In this document: positions 40,571 to 49,065 of the stretch, one piece after another | Layout of the letters: every line of letters begins with the position of its first letter | Numbering within the stretch: the stretch's first letter is position 1 | From: an uncultured Oscillospiraceae bacterium | Lineage (GTDB): Bacteria; Bacillota; Clostridia; Oscillospirales; Oscillospiraceae | DNA: 64,000 nt | Direction: 5' to 3' | Assembly (NCBI GenBank): GCA_910584835.1 | Contig: CAJUEG010000001.1 | Span: 53,447-117,446 of the forward strand | Program-made: the position numbers and the translations under genes | The notes under the pieces: generated by a model | Seen by the model: only the letters and a program-made list of their open reading frames with translations | What the model was told of the DNA's origin: nothing | The model's database searches: none

Positions 40571-41602
40571 ATGAACGCAAAATATCTCATCCAGCGGGTG
40601 CTGAATATGAACTACCGGGCCATGCTGGACAAAATCAGCTCCATCCACAAAAAGACGGGCCGCTCCCGCTGGGCCATTTTCCGGGATATGCGGCAGTGCG
40701 CGGTGAAGTACGGCGCGGGCTATATGGACTACGACCTGTTCGAGATGTATAACCTCACCCCGGAGCAGCGGGACACCTACCTCACCCGGGGGCGGAACAA
40801 CGAAATTGTGGTGAAGTATAACGATAAGGCCCATATGGCGGATTTCGGGGACAAGATCCGCTTCAACGCCCGGTTTGAACCCTTCCTCCACCGGGACTGG
40901 GTGCCGGTGACGGGGGACAACCGGGACGAGGTGCTGGCGTTCCTGGGCCGCCATCCCCAGTTCATGGCCAAGCCCGCCCAGGGCAGCTGCGGCTGGGGCA
41001 TTGAGAAGCTCAGCACGGCGGATTTCCCATCCCTGGACGCGCTCTACGCCCATCTGGCGGAAAAGGCCCCCTTGCTGGAGCTGGAGGAGGTCATCACGCA
41101 GCACCCGGCAGTGTCGGCCATTTACCCCGGCTCCATCAACACCGTGCGCATGGTGACCATCCGGGGCAGGAGCGGCAAGGTCTATCTGGTCACCGCCATG
41201 TTCCGCATCGGCAACGGCAAATTTGTGGACAATTTCAACAGCGGCGGCATGGTGGCCCCCATGGACCCGGACACGGGGACGGTCATCGACCGGGCGCTGG
41301 ACAAGCAGAAGAACCTCTATGAAAACCACCCGGCCACCGGGGCGCAGATCAAGGGGTTTGTGTTTCCCGACTGGGACAAGGCGGCAGCCCTGGTCACCCA
41401 GGCGGCCCAGGTGATCCCGGAGGTGGGCTATGTGGGCTGGGACGTGTGCTTCACGCCGGACGGCCCCTGCCTGGTGGAGGGCAACCAGTTTCCCGGCCAC
41501 GACATCTACCAGCTCCCGGTGCACACCCCGGACAAGATCGGCATCATGCCCCGGTTCCGGGCCATTGAAGCGGAAGAGGAAAAGACAAGCCCCGCGCCGT
41601 AG
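40571..41602 (+). CDS. Sugar-transfer-associated ATP-grasp protein
   Basis: A 343-residue enzyme of the ATPgrasp_ST type. Features are FMAKPAQGSCGWGIEKL near 135 (nucleotide lysine and glycine loop), LELEEVITQHP near 170, INTVRMVTI near 192, FVDNFNSGGMVAPMD near 218 and CLVEGNQFPGHDIYQ towards the end. Such proteins join amino acids or similar acids to sugars or lipids in capsule and polysaccharide loci; no such locus is visible next to it. Its stop codon lies in the loop of the following hairpin. Confidence 0.85.
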   Translation: MNAKYLIQRVLNMNYRAMLDKISSIHKKTGRSRWAIFRDMRQCAVKYGAGYMDYDLFEMYNLTPEQRDTYLTRGRNNEIVVKYNDKAHMADFGDKIRFNARFEPFLHRDWVPVTGDNRDEVLAFLGRHPQFMAKPAQGSCGWGIEKLSTADFPSLDALYAHLAEKAPLLELEEVITQHPAVSAIYPGSINTVRMVTIRGRSGKVYLVTAMFRIGNGKFVDNFNSGGMVAPMDPDTGTVIDRALDKQKNLYENHPATGAQIKGFVFPDWDKAAALVTQAAQVIPEVGYVGWDVCFTPDGPCLVEGNQFPGHDIYQLPVHTPDKIGIMPRFRAIEAEEEKTSPAP

Positions 41603-41613
41603 GCGCGGGGCTT
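41587..41613. terminator. Terminator with the ATP-grasp stop codon in its loop
   Basis: AAGCCCCGCGCC (41587-41598) pairs perfectly with GGCGCGGGGCTT (41602-41613), loop GTA, and the TAG stop at 41600-41602 straddles the loop. The better T run faces the converging minus-strand chr genes. Confidence 0.75.
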
Positions 41614-41618
41614 GCCCG

Positions 41619-42227
41619 TTACATCTGGAGGACGGCGCCCGCCAAGGCCGCCAGTCCGATGAAGCAGATGGGGTGGAGCTTTTTCAGCGGGGTGAACTTC
41701 ACCAGCACAAAAATGACAACGGCCAGTATAATCGCGGGCCAGTAAAACAGCTGGATTTCGACGCCTTCTCCCCCCGGGCAGGCGATATAGGGCACCTCAT
41801 GGAACATCAGCGCGATTTTGGCCACCTGGAGCAGGGCGGCGGTGATGAGGGCCACCGACGCGGCCCGCAGGCCGTAGAACACCGCGTCCACCGCCTTGGA
41901 CTGGCGGAACTTCTGCAAAAACCCGGCGATGATGAGGATGATGACGATGGAGGAGGACACCAGCCCCAGGGTGGCCACCACGCCACCCACCACCCCCGCG
42001 GTGTGGAAGCCCACGTAAGTGGCCATGTTCACCCCCATGGGGCCGGGGGTGGACTCGGAGATGGCGATCATGTTGGCCAAATCGCCGGGGTTGAACCAGC
42101 CGGTGCGCTCCCCCAGGTCGGTGAGGAAGGGGATGGTGGCAAGGCCGCCCCCCACGGAGAACAGCCCCACCCGGCAGAACTCGAAGAACAGCCTCACAAG
42201 AAGCATGAAATCAATGGTGAGAGGCAT
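41619..42227 (-). CDS. Chromate transporter family protein, second subunit
   Basis: A 202-residue membrane protein of the short-chain CHR type (one CHR domain, about six helices). Conserved segments are CRVGLFSVGGGLATIPFL (19-36) and SESTPGPMGVNMATYVG (58-73). Short CHR proteins are encoded in pairs and work as heterodimers. It starts on the last base of the first subunit's stop codon. Chromate or sulfate-like anion transport is the family role; the real substrate is unknown. Confidence 0.85.
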   Translation of the reverse strand: MPLTIDFMLLVRLFFEFCRVGLFSVGGGLATIPFLTDLGERTGWFNPGDLANMIAISESTPGPMGVNMATYVGFHTAGVVGGVVATLGLVSSSIVIILIIAGFLQKFRQSKAVDAVFYGLRAASVALITAALLQVAKIALMFHEVPYIACPGGEGVEIQLFYWPAIILAVVIFVLVKFTPLKKLHPICFIGLAALAGAVLQM

Positions 42228-42817
42228 TATTTCAGCCCTCCCTTCGCCCAGCGCACGCACAGCCCCGCCGCGCCCGCGGCAATGACCAGAAACACCGGGG
42301 AGAGAATGAAGCCCAGCACCGCGCCCAGAGTTCCCTCCGGCATGGTGCAGAAGGTCCCAACGGCGGCCATGACCAGCACCACGGCATAGATGACGCGGGT
42401 GGGCCAGTCGATAACGGCATTTTTGAACAGCTTGATGACGCTGGACAGGATCAGCGCCACCACCCCGGCCCGGACGCCGTTGAAGGCGTGGATCACGATT
42501 TCCAGGTGCATAAAGTTTTGTAAAAACGCGGCGATGACCATGATGATGACCAGGGAGGGGAACACCAGCCCCAGGGTGGCGACGATACCACCGGCAATCC
42601 CGGCCTGGCTGCGGCCCACGAAGGTGGCGGTGTTTACGGCGATGATGCCCGGGGTGCACTGGCCCACGGCGTAGTAGTCGGCCAGCTCGGTCTCGGTGGA
42701 CCACTTTTTGTTCTCCACCAGCTCCCGCTGAAGGATGGGCAGCATGGCGTAGCCGCCCCCGAAGGTGCATATCCCGATACGGGCGAAGGTGAGAAATAAG
42801 TCGATGAGGATGTTCAT
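42227..42817 (-). CDS. Chromate transporter family protein, first subunit
   Basis: A 196-residue short-chain CHR membrane protein with FARIGICTFGGGYAMLPIL (11-29) and GQCTPGIIAVNTATFVG (52-68), the same motifs as its partner. The second gene follows with a 1-bp overlap. The ribosome site here (AAGTGGTGA) is poor, whereas the stranded duplicate of this gene's start at 42992-43035 keeps GGAGGG right after nadE, suggesting the intact copy is the displaced one. Confidence 0.85.
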   Translation of the reverse strand: MNILIDLFLTFARIGICTFGGGYAMLPILQRELVENKKWSTETELADYYAVGQCTPGIIAVNTATFVGRSQAGIAGGIVATLGLVFPSLVIIMVIAAFLQNFMHLEIVIHAFNGVRAGVVALILSSVIKLFKNAVIDWPTRVIYAVVLVMAAVGTFCTMPEGTLGAVLGFILSPVFLVIAAGAAGLCVRWAKGGLK

Positions 42818-42844
42818 GCAATCACCACTTATGCAATAATCTGT

Positions 42845-42992
42845 GCGTGTGCGCCTTCCCGAGCAGCGGGCCGGCGTCTCACGCCGTCAAGCGTTTTGCG
42901 AAGCAAAACCTTGCCGCAGGGCGAATTCATTTCGCCCGAGGAGGAAGATAAGGGGCCCCCGGCGCGCGGTCAGCGCGCTGGGGCGCACACGC
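42845..42992. repeat. Small hairpin-rich element with inverted ends
   Basis: About 148 bp bounded by GCGTGTGCGCC (42845-42855) and its reverse complement GGCGCACACGC (42982-42992). Inside are hairpins GGCGTCTCACGCC, GTTTTGCGAAGCAAAAC and GGGCGAATTCATTTCGCCC. It has no ORF of note. It separates an intact chr gene from a stranded copy of that gene's start. MITE-like by structure; mobility is not shown. Confidence 0.5.
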
Positions 42993-43035
42993 CGATGCGG
43001 GCGAAGGTGAGGAATAAATCAATGAGGATGTTCAT
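42992..43035 (-). pseudogene. Stranded 5' end of a chromate-transporter gene
   Basis: Right after the nadE stop, ATG at 43035 opens 15 codons reading MNILIDLFLTFARIG, identical in protein to the start of the intact gene at 42817. The 45-bp copies differ at four bases, all in third codon positions. It keeps a strong GGAGGG ribosome site overlapping the nadE end. The frame then runs into the hairpin-rich element. Confidence 0.75.
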
Positions 43036-43036
43036 G

Positions 43037-44977
43037 TTAATTCAATCCCTCCAACTCGTCCAGCCACAGCTTTGCCGCCGCGTCGGACGGCATCCGCCAA
43101 TCCCCCCGGGGGGACAGCGCCACCGAGCCCACCTTGGGCCCGTCGGGCAGGCAGGAGCGCTTGAACTGCTGGGAGAAGAACCGGCGGTAGAAGTTTTTCA
43201 GCCACTTCAGCAGCGTCTCCCGGTCATAGCGGCCCCCAAAGGCGTATTGCGCAAGGCGGAGCACCTTCCGGGGCGGGAAGCCCCAGCGGACGGCGTAGTA
43301 CAGGTAGAAGTCGTGGAGCTCGTAGGGCCCCACCAGGTCCTCGGTTTTCTGGGCGATCTCCCCATCCTTGGGGGGGAGCAGCTCGGGGGAGACGGGGGTG
43401 TCCAGGATATCCCGGAGGACCTCCCCGATGGCCCCGCCCAGCCGCTCGGCCTCCCAGGCCGCCAGATGGCGCACCAGGGTCTTGGGGATGGAGGCGTTGA
43501 CGGCGTACATGGACATATGGTCGCCGTTGTAGGTGGCCCAGCCCAGGGCCAGCTCACTCAGGTCTCCGGTGCCGATGACCAGGCCCCCCCGCTGGTTGGC
43601 CAGGTCCATGAGCACCTGGGTGCGCTCCCGGGCCTGGGCGTTTTCAAAGGCCACGTCGTGGTTTTCCATGGATTGGCCGATGTCGGCGAAATGCTGCTCC
43701 ACCGCCCTGCCGATGTTCACCTCCCGGAAGTCCGCCCCCAGCTCCCGGGCCAGGATCTCGGCGTTGGAACGGGTGCGGCGGGTGGTGCCGAAGCAGGGCA
43801 TGGTGACGGCCAGAATCCCGTTCCGATCCCGGCCCAGCATATCGAAGGCCTTGGCGGTGATGAGGATGGCCAGGGTGGAGTCCAGCCCGCCGGAGAGGCC
43901 CACCACGGCACAGGAGGCGTTGGTGTGCTCCAGCCGCTTCTTGAGGCCCAGCGCGGCGATGGTGAGGATTTCCTCGCACCGCGCCCCCCGGTCCCCCGCG
44001 TCCTCCGGGATGAAGGGGGTGGGGGAGACGGGGCGGGTGAGGGGGGTGTCCTCCAGCTCCAGGTCGAAACAGCCCAGCACAGAGCTTGCCGTCCTCTGGG
44101 CGGATGGGAGGCTGGACATCCGCCGCCGCTCGTAAGCCAGCTTTTTTACGTCGATCTCACTGACCGTCAGCCCGGCTGCGAACCGTTTTTCCGCCAGCAT
44201 GGTCCCATTTTCCGCAATCATGTTATGGCCGGAGAACACCAGGTCGGTGGAGGACTCCCCCTCCCCCGCGTCGGCGTAGACATAGCCGCATACCAGCCGC
44301 CCGGACTGGCCGGAGACCAGGGCGCGGCGGTAGTCCGCCTTGCCCGCCACCTCGTCGGAGGCGGACAGGTTCAAAATCAGGACGGCGCCCTTTTCCGCCA
44401 GCCGGACGGAGGGGGGCTGGGATACCCACAGATCCTCGCAGATCTCCACGCCCACCGCCAGCTCGGGCATGCTGCGGCAGCGGAACAGCTTGCCGCCGGA
44501 CAGCTCCACCGCGTCCTGTCCGGCAAAGGGAAACACAGGTCCGGCGGACGGGTAAACGTCGGAGGCGGACAGCGCCGAAGCAGGAGAAAACCATCGGGCC
44601 TCATAGAATTCACCATAATTTGGGATATTGGCCTTGGGAACCAGGCCCAAAATGAATCCTTTCTGTATGACTGCCGCGCAGTTATACAATTTGTTTTCAC
44701 ATCGAACCGGCAGACCCAAGGCGGTGAGCAGGTCCAGCTTCCGGGTCTCGTCCAGGATGGCGGCCAGCGCCCGCTCCGCCCCATCCAGCAGGGTGGGCTG
44801 CAAAAACAGGTCCCCGCAGGTGTACCCGGTGACGCACAGCTCCGGCAGGGCCAAAACCTTTACCCCCTGGGCCGCCGCCTCTTTCATCAGCGATATGATC
44901 TGCCCCGCGTTGAAATCGCAGTCGGCCACCCGAATCCTGGGCGTACCCGCCGCCACCTTTACAAAGCCGTCTCTCAT
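43037..44977 (-). CDS. nadE: Glutamine-dependent NAD+ synthetase
   Basis: A 646-residue two-domain enzyme making NAD+ from deamido-NAD+, ATP and glutamine. The N-terminal nitrilase-like glutaminase has the triad E46 (LPELC), K115 (VPKANIPNY) and C180 (GVEICEDLW). The C-terminal ammonia-ligase domain has the PP-loop SGGLDS at 362-367 and a GTGDLSELALGW segment. TTGAGGAGG precedes the ATG. It has its own promoter, and the chr genes follow on the same strand. Confidence 0.95.
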   Translation of the reverse strand: MRDGFVKVAAGTPRIRVADCDFNAGQIISLMKEAAAQGVKVLALPELCVTGYTCGDLFLQPTLLDGAERALAAILDETRKLDLLTALGLPVRCENKLYNCAAVIQKGFILGLVPKANIPNYGEFYEARWFSPASALSASDVYPSAGPVFPFAGQDAVELSGGKLFRCRSMPELAVGVEICEDLWVSQPPSVRLAEKGAVLILNLSASDEVAGKADYRRALVSGQSGRLVCGYVYADAGEGESSTDLVFSGHNMIAENGTMLAEKRFAAGLTVSEIDVKKLAYERRRMSSLPSAQRTASSVLGCFDLELEDTPLTRPVSPTPFIPEDAGDRGARCEEILTIAALGLKKRLEHTNASCAVVGLSGGLDSTLAILITAKAFDMLGRDRNGILAVTMPCFGTTRRTRSNAEILARELGADFREVNIGRAVEQHFADIGQSMENHDVAFENAQARERTQVLMDLANQRGGLVIGTGDLSELALGWATYNGDHMSMYAVNASIPKTLVRHLAAWEAERLGGAIGEVLRDILDTPVSPELLPPKDGEIAQKTEDLVGPYELHDFYLYYAVRWGFPPRKVLRLAQYAFGGRYDRETLLKWLKNFYRRFFSQQFKRSCLPDGPKVGSVALSPRGDWRMPSDAAAKLWLDELEGLN

Positions 44978-45010
44978 CCGTCCGGCCTCCTCAAAATAGT
45001 TGTCGACGGT

Positions 45011-45039
45011 ATTTTACCCCAATCCTGCCAAAAAAGCAA
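45011..45039 (-). promoter_or_regulatory. Promoter of nadE
   Basis: On the minus strand TTGCTT (45039-45034), 17 bp, TAAAAT (45016-45011). Confidence 0.75.
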
Positions 45040-45093
45040 CGGGGAGCGCAAACAAAACCAGCGGCCTTTTTTGCGGAATTTATATCCTGTTCA

Positions 45094-45122
45094 TTGATTT
45101 TTATGGGGAAGTGGTGTAAACT
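45094..45122 (+). promoter_or_regulatory. Promoter of the purine phosphorylase operon
   Basis: TTGATT (45094-45099), 17 bp, TAAACT (45117-45122), divergent from the nadE promoter. Confidence 0.65.
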
Positions 45123-45162
45123 ATATTGATTCAACAAAAATTTACCATGGGAGGCTGCGGCT

Positions 45163-45987
45163 ATGGCATATACTTTTGCACAGTATCAGGAGAGCGCTGA
45201 TTACATCAAGGAAAAAATCGGGGGATTTATCCCCAAAGTTGCCATGGTGCTGGGCTCCGGCCTGGGCTTTTTGGGCGACGTGGTGGAGGACCCCACCGCC
45301 ATCCCTTACGGCGATATTCCCCACTTCAAGGCGTCCACCGCCCCCGGGCACAAGGGACAGCTGGTGTTCGGCACGCTGGCGGGCAGGCCGGTGGCCGTGA
45401 TGCAGGGCCGGATGCACCACTATGAGGGGTACGGGTACGACGAGGTGTCCTACGCCGTGCGGGTGCTGCGCCTGCTGGGCTGCGACACGCTGATCGTCAC
45501 CAACGCCGCCGGCTGCGTGCGCACCGACTGGCAGGCGGGAGATTTGATGCTCATCACCGACCAGATCAAGATGTTCTCCGAGTCCCCCCTCCGGGGGGAA
45601 AACATCCCCGAGTTCGGCGTGCGCTTCCCCGACGCCTCCCACCTGTACACCGCCCGGCTTCAGGATGTGGCCCGGAGCGCGGCGGCGGAGCTGTCCATCC
45701 CCCTGCGGGAGGGCGTGTACTTCTACTGCTACGGCCCCCAGTACGAGACCCCCGCCGAGGTGCGGGCGGCCCGCATCCTGGGCGGGGACGCGGTGGGCAT
45801 GTCCACCGCCCCGGAGGTCATCGTGGCCGGGCACTGCGGCATGGAGATTTTGGGCTTTACCCTGCTGTCCAACATGGCGGCGGGCATTCTGGACCAGCCC
45901 CTCAGCGAGCAGGAGGTGCTGGACGCCGCGGCGGCGGCCAAGGACAAGTTCTCCCGGCTGGTGCTGGCCTGCCTTGCCAAGCTGTAA
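45163..45987 (+). CDS. Purine nucleoside phosphorylase (trimeric PNP family)
   Basis: A 274-residue salvage enzyme splitting inosine or guanosine with phosphate. Motifs are VLGSGLGFLGD (phosphate loop, about 28-38), MQGRMHHYEGY near 85, LIVTNAAGCVR near 108, GPQYETPAEVRAAR near 190 and GGDAVGMSTAPEVI near 208. This is the trimeric PunA/DeoD-2 type, not the hexameric form. TGGGAGG precedes the ATG. The next gene, an MTA/SAH-type deaminase, begins 16 bp later, which links both to purine nucleoside recycling. Confidence 0.93.
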   Translation: MAYTFAQYQESADYIKEKIGGFIPKVAMVLGSGLGFLGDVVEDPTAIPYGDIPHFKASTAPGHKGQLVFGTLAGRPVAVMQGRMHHYEGYGYDEVSYAVRVLRLLGCDTLIVTNAAGCVRTDWQAGDLMLITDQIKMFSESPLRGENIPEFGVRFPDASHLYTARLQDVARSAAAELSIPLREGVYFYCYGPQYETPAEVRAARILGGDAVGMSTAPEVIVAGHCGMEILGFTLLSNMAAGILDQPLSEQEVLDAAAAAKDKFSRLVLACLAKL

Positions 45988-46003
45988 AGGAGGAATACCC
46001 GTC

Positions 46004-47308
46004 ATGACCACGCTGTTTACCAATGTCACCGCCCTGCTGATGGACGAAGGGTTCACCGTTCTTCGAAACGGCTTTGTGGCGGTGGATGGGGCGGACATCT
46101 CCTACGTGGGGCCGGACCGCCCCCAGGGAGAGTTCGGACAGACCATCGACTGCGCGGGCAAGGTGATGATGCCCGGCTTTGTCAACGCCCACACCCACGT
46201 GCCCATGACCCTCATGCGGGGGTACGGCGGGGGCCATGATCTGCAAAGCTGGCTCCAGGACTTCATTTTCCCCGCCGAGGACCGCTGGGACGACCGGGCC
46301 ATGGCCGCCGCCGCGGGGCTGGGGCTGGCCGAGATGATCGCCTCCGGCGTCACCTGCATCGCCGATATGTATATGCGCACCGGGGTCATCGCCCGGCAGG
46401 CGCTGGACGCGGGCATCTCCGCCAACCTGTCCGTGGGGGGCGTGTATTTCGGCGACCCGGAGGACTTTGACCCGGATACCTGCGAGGACTGTGCCAATAT
46501 GCGCGCGCTGTACGAGGAGTGGCACGGCGCGGGGGAGGGCCGGATCGTGGCCGACGCCTCCATCCACGGGGAGTACACCTCCTCCGCGCCCATCTGGCGG
46601 TGGATGGCGGATTACGCCCACGCCCACGGCCTGGGGATGCACGTGCACGTTTCCGAGACCCAAAAGGAGCACGAGGACTGCAAAGCCCGCCACGGCGGCC
46701 TCACCCCCATCCAGACCCTGGATCAATACGGCGTGTGGGACGGGCGGGCCATCGCCGCCCACTGCGTCTACACCACGCCGGAGGACTGGGCGGTGATGGC
46801 GCGGAAGGGCGTGTCCTGCGTCCACAACCCTTACTCCAACCTGAAGCTGGGCTCCGGCGTGGCCCCCATCCCCGATATGCTCCGGGCCGGGGTGAACGTG
46901 GCCCTGGGCACCGACGGCGTGAGCTCCCACAACAGCGTGGATATGTTTGCCGACATGAAGCTGGCCGCCATTCTCCACAACGGCGTGCGGCGCGACCCCA
47001 TGGCCATGACCGCCCGGCAGGCGCTGGAGATGGCCACTGTCAACGGGGCGAGAGCCCTGGGGCGGAACACCGGGCGGATCGAGGCGGGCCGGACCGCCGA
47101 CCTGATTCTGGTGGACTTCTCGGCCCCCAACCTCACTCCCTGCCACGACGAGGCGGAAAACCTGGTGTTTTCCGCCCGCGGCTCCAACGTGGTGATGAAT
47201 ATGGCCCGGGGCCGCGTCATATACCAAAACGGGGCGTTTTTGACGCTGGACCTGGACAAGATCAAGGACGAGGTCAGCCGGTATGCCCTGCCCCTGCTCT
47301 TCAAGTGA
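46004..47308 (+). CDS. Amidohydrolase, 5'-methylthioadenosine/S-adenosylhomocysteine deaminase type
   Basis: A 434-residue metal-dependent deaminase. Metal ligands are in GFVNAHTHVPMTLMRGYG near 58-75, GMHVHVSETQKEHED near 210, AAHCVY near 253 and ALGTDGVSSHNSVDM near 302. This set fits the MtaD/TRZ-ATZ family, which deaminates MTA, SAH or adenosine to inosine-like products. Those products can be phosphorolysed by the PNP encoded just upstream, so the pair forms a plausible salvage unit. AAAGGAGG precedes the ATG. Confidence 0.88.
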   Translation: MTTLFTNVTALLMDEGFTVLRNGFVAVDGADISYVGPDRPQGEFGQTIDCAGKVMMPGFVNAHTHVPMTLMRGYGGGHDLQSWLQDFIFPAEDRWDDRAMAAAAGLGLAEMIASGVTCIADMYMRTGVIARQALDAGISANLSVGGVYFGDPEDFDPDTCEDCANMRALYEEWHGAGEGRIVADASIHGEYTSSAPIWRWMADYAHAHGLGMHVHVSETQKEHEDCKARHGGLTPIQTLDQYGVWDGRAIAAHCVYTTPEDWAVMARKGVSCVHNPYSNLKLGSGVAPIPDMLRAGVNVALGTDGVSSHNSVDMFADMKLAAILHNGVRRDPMAMTARQALEMATVNGARALGRNTGRIEAGRTADLILVDFSAPNLTPCHDEAENLVFSARGSNVVMNMARGRVIYQNGAFLTLDLDKIKDEVSRYALPLLFK

Positions 47309-47326
47309 TGGGAAAGGTTTGAGGAT

Positions 47327-48997
47327 ATGTCTGCTTCCACCCCAAAAAAGAATTCCTTTTTCGGCGGCGCCGCCATTCTGACGGCCAGCGTCATCGTGGT
47401 CAAGCTCATCGGGGCGCTGTACAAGATCCCCCTGGGCGGCATTTTGTCCGACGCGGGCTTCGCTGACTTCAACACCGCCTATAACATCTACTCCCTGCTC
47501 ATCATCATCTCCACCGGCGGCCTGCCGGTGGCCCTGTCCAAGATGGTGTCCGAGGCCAACGCCGTGGGCCGGGGGAATCAGGTGAAAAAGGTGTTTTCCC
47601 TGGCCCTGGCCACCTTCTGTGTGCTGGGCACCATCAGCTTCTGCATCATGGCCTTCTTCCCCCACCAGCTGGCCGACCTGATGCGGGACAGCCATGCGGC
47701 CTACAGCATCCTGGCCCTGGCCCCGGCGGTGTTTTTCATCTGCCCGCTGTCCGCCTTCCGGGGGTACTTCCAGGGCCACACCCTCATGACCCCCACCGCC
47801 GTGTCCCAGGTTATTGAGGCGCTGTGCAAGCTGGTCATCGGCCTGGCCCTGGCCTCCCTGTTCATGAAGCAGGAGCTGGGGGAGTCGGTGGCCGCCGCCG
47901 GGGCCATACTGGGGGTGTCGGTGGGCTGCATGCTGGGGGCGCTGTATGTGTACTTCTGCTACCGGGGCCACGTGCGCACCCTGCCGGCCAGCCAGGACGA
48001 GCCGGAGGACAGCCGTTCCATCCTGATCACCCTGGCGCGGCTGGCCATCCCCATCACCCTCAGCTCCTCCGTCATCGCCCTGACCAACATCCTGGACACC
48101 AGCATTATGCTGGGCCGGCTCCAGGACGCGCTGAAGCTCACCGAGGACGCCGCCCGGGACATGAAGGGGATGTACGACAAGGCGCTCACCCTTTACAACC
48201 TGCCCGCCTCCTTTATGGTGCCGCTGACGGCCAGCGTCATCCCCCACGTGTCCGCCGCGCTGAAGGTAAAGCGCCGCCGCCAGGCCGCCCAGATCAGCGA
48301 GACCACCCTGCGCACCACCGCCCTGCTGGCCATACCCGCCGGGGTGGGGCTGTTTGTGCTGGGCGAGCCCATCATCCGCCTGCTCTACCCCTCCACGGAC
48401 GTGGTGCTGGCGGGCTGGATGCTGTCCGTGCTGGGTATCGCGTCCATCGCGGTGTGCTTCATGCTGGTGAGCAATTCCATTCTCCAGGCCCACCAGATGG
48501 TGGCCCTGCCCATGGCCACCACCGTCATCGGCTGCGCGCTGAAGCTGGCGGTGGGATATGTGCTCATCGGCAATGAGAACGTGGGCATCAAGGGTGGCGC
48601 CATCAGCACCGTGGCCTGCTTCGGGCTCATCGCCCTGCTGGACATGTTCATTATCCGGCGCACCCTGCCCCGGTCCCTGAGCATGGCCCGGGTATTTGTC
48701 AAGCCGGTGGGGGCGGCCGCCGCCATGGGGGCGGCGGCCTGGGCGGTGAACGGGCTGGTGACCAAGGCGCTGCTGGCGCTGAACATTTTCGTGACCGAGA
48801 CGGAGGAGCTGCTGCCGGACGGCACAACGGCGGTGGCCCTCAGCCGCACCGGCACCGCCCTGGCGGTGTTCGGGGCCATCGGGGTGGCGGTGGTGGTGTA
48901 CTTTGCCCTCGTCATTTTCACCCGCGCCATCTCCAAGGAGGACCTGGCCCTTATCCCCAAAGGGGAAAAATTGGCTAGAATTCTCCGCGTGGAGTGA
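47327..48997 (+). CDS. MOP-superfamily flippase, SpoVB/MurJ-like (YabM)
   Basis: A 556-residue membrane protein with about fourteen helices. Diagnostic segments are VVKLIGALYKIPLGGILSD near 24-42, PVALSKMVSEANAVGR near 67, SAFRGYFQGHTLMTPTAVSQ near 143 and LYNLPASFMVPLTASVIPHV near 288. Members move lipid-linked polysaccharide or peptidoglycan precursors. Its position before mazG, HU and rqcP matches the yabM-yabN-yabO arrangement of Bacillus. An unusually long loop occurs near 480-500. Confidence 0.9.
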   Translation: MSASTPKKNSFFGGAAILTASVIVVKLIGALYKIPLGGILSDAGFADFNTAYNIYSLLIIISTGGLPVALSKMVSEANAVGRGNQVKKVFSLALATFCVLGTISFCIMAFFPHQLADLMRDSHAAYSILALAPAVFFICPLSAFRGYFQGHTLMTPTAVSQVIEALCKLVIGLALASLFMKQELGESVAAAGAILGVSVGCMLGALYVYFCYRGHVRTLPASQDEPEDSRSILITLARLAIPITLSSSVIALTNILDTSIMLGRLQDALKLTEDAARDMKGMYDKALTLYNLPASFMVPLTASVIPHVSAALKVKRRRQAAQISETTLRTTALLAIPAGVGLFVLGEPIIRLLYPSTDVVLAGWMLSVLGIASIAVCFMLVSNSILQAHQMVALPMATTVIGCALKLAVGYVLIGNENVGIKGGAISTVACFGLIALLDMFIIRRTLPRSLSMARVFVKPVGAAAAMGAAAWAVNGLVTKALLALNIFVTETEELLPDGTTAVALSRTGTALAVFGAIGVAVVVYFALVIFTRAISKEDLALIPKGEKLARILRVE

Positions 48998-49065
48998 AAA
49001 ATTGCGAAAATTTATTGTAAAAAACGGCTGGAGCGAGGAAAAGCTCTTGCAATTCAGGTGATAGT

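Noticed and set aside
45902..48493. A very long open frame on the minus strand opposite the deaminase and flippase genes
   Set aside because: Low-complexity His/Gly/Pro-rich translation, no ribosome site, and it lies antisense to well-recognised genes; a by-product of high G+C codon bias.
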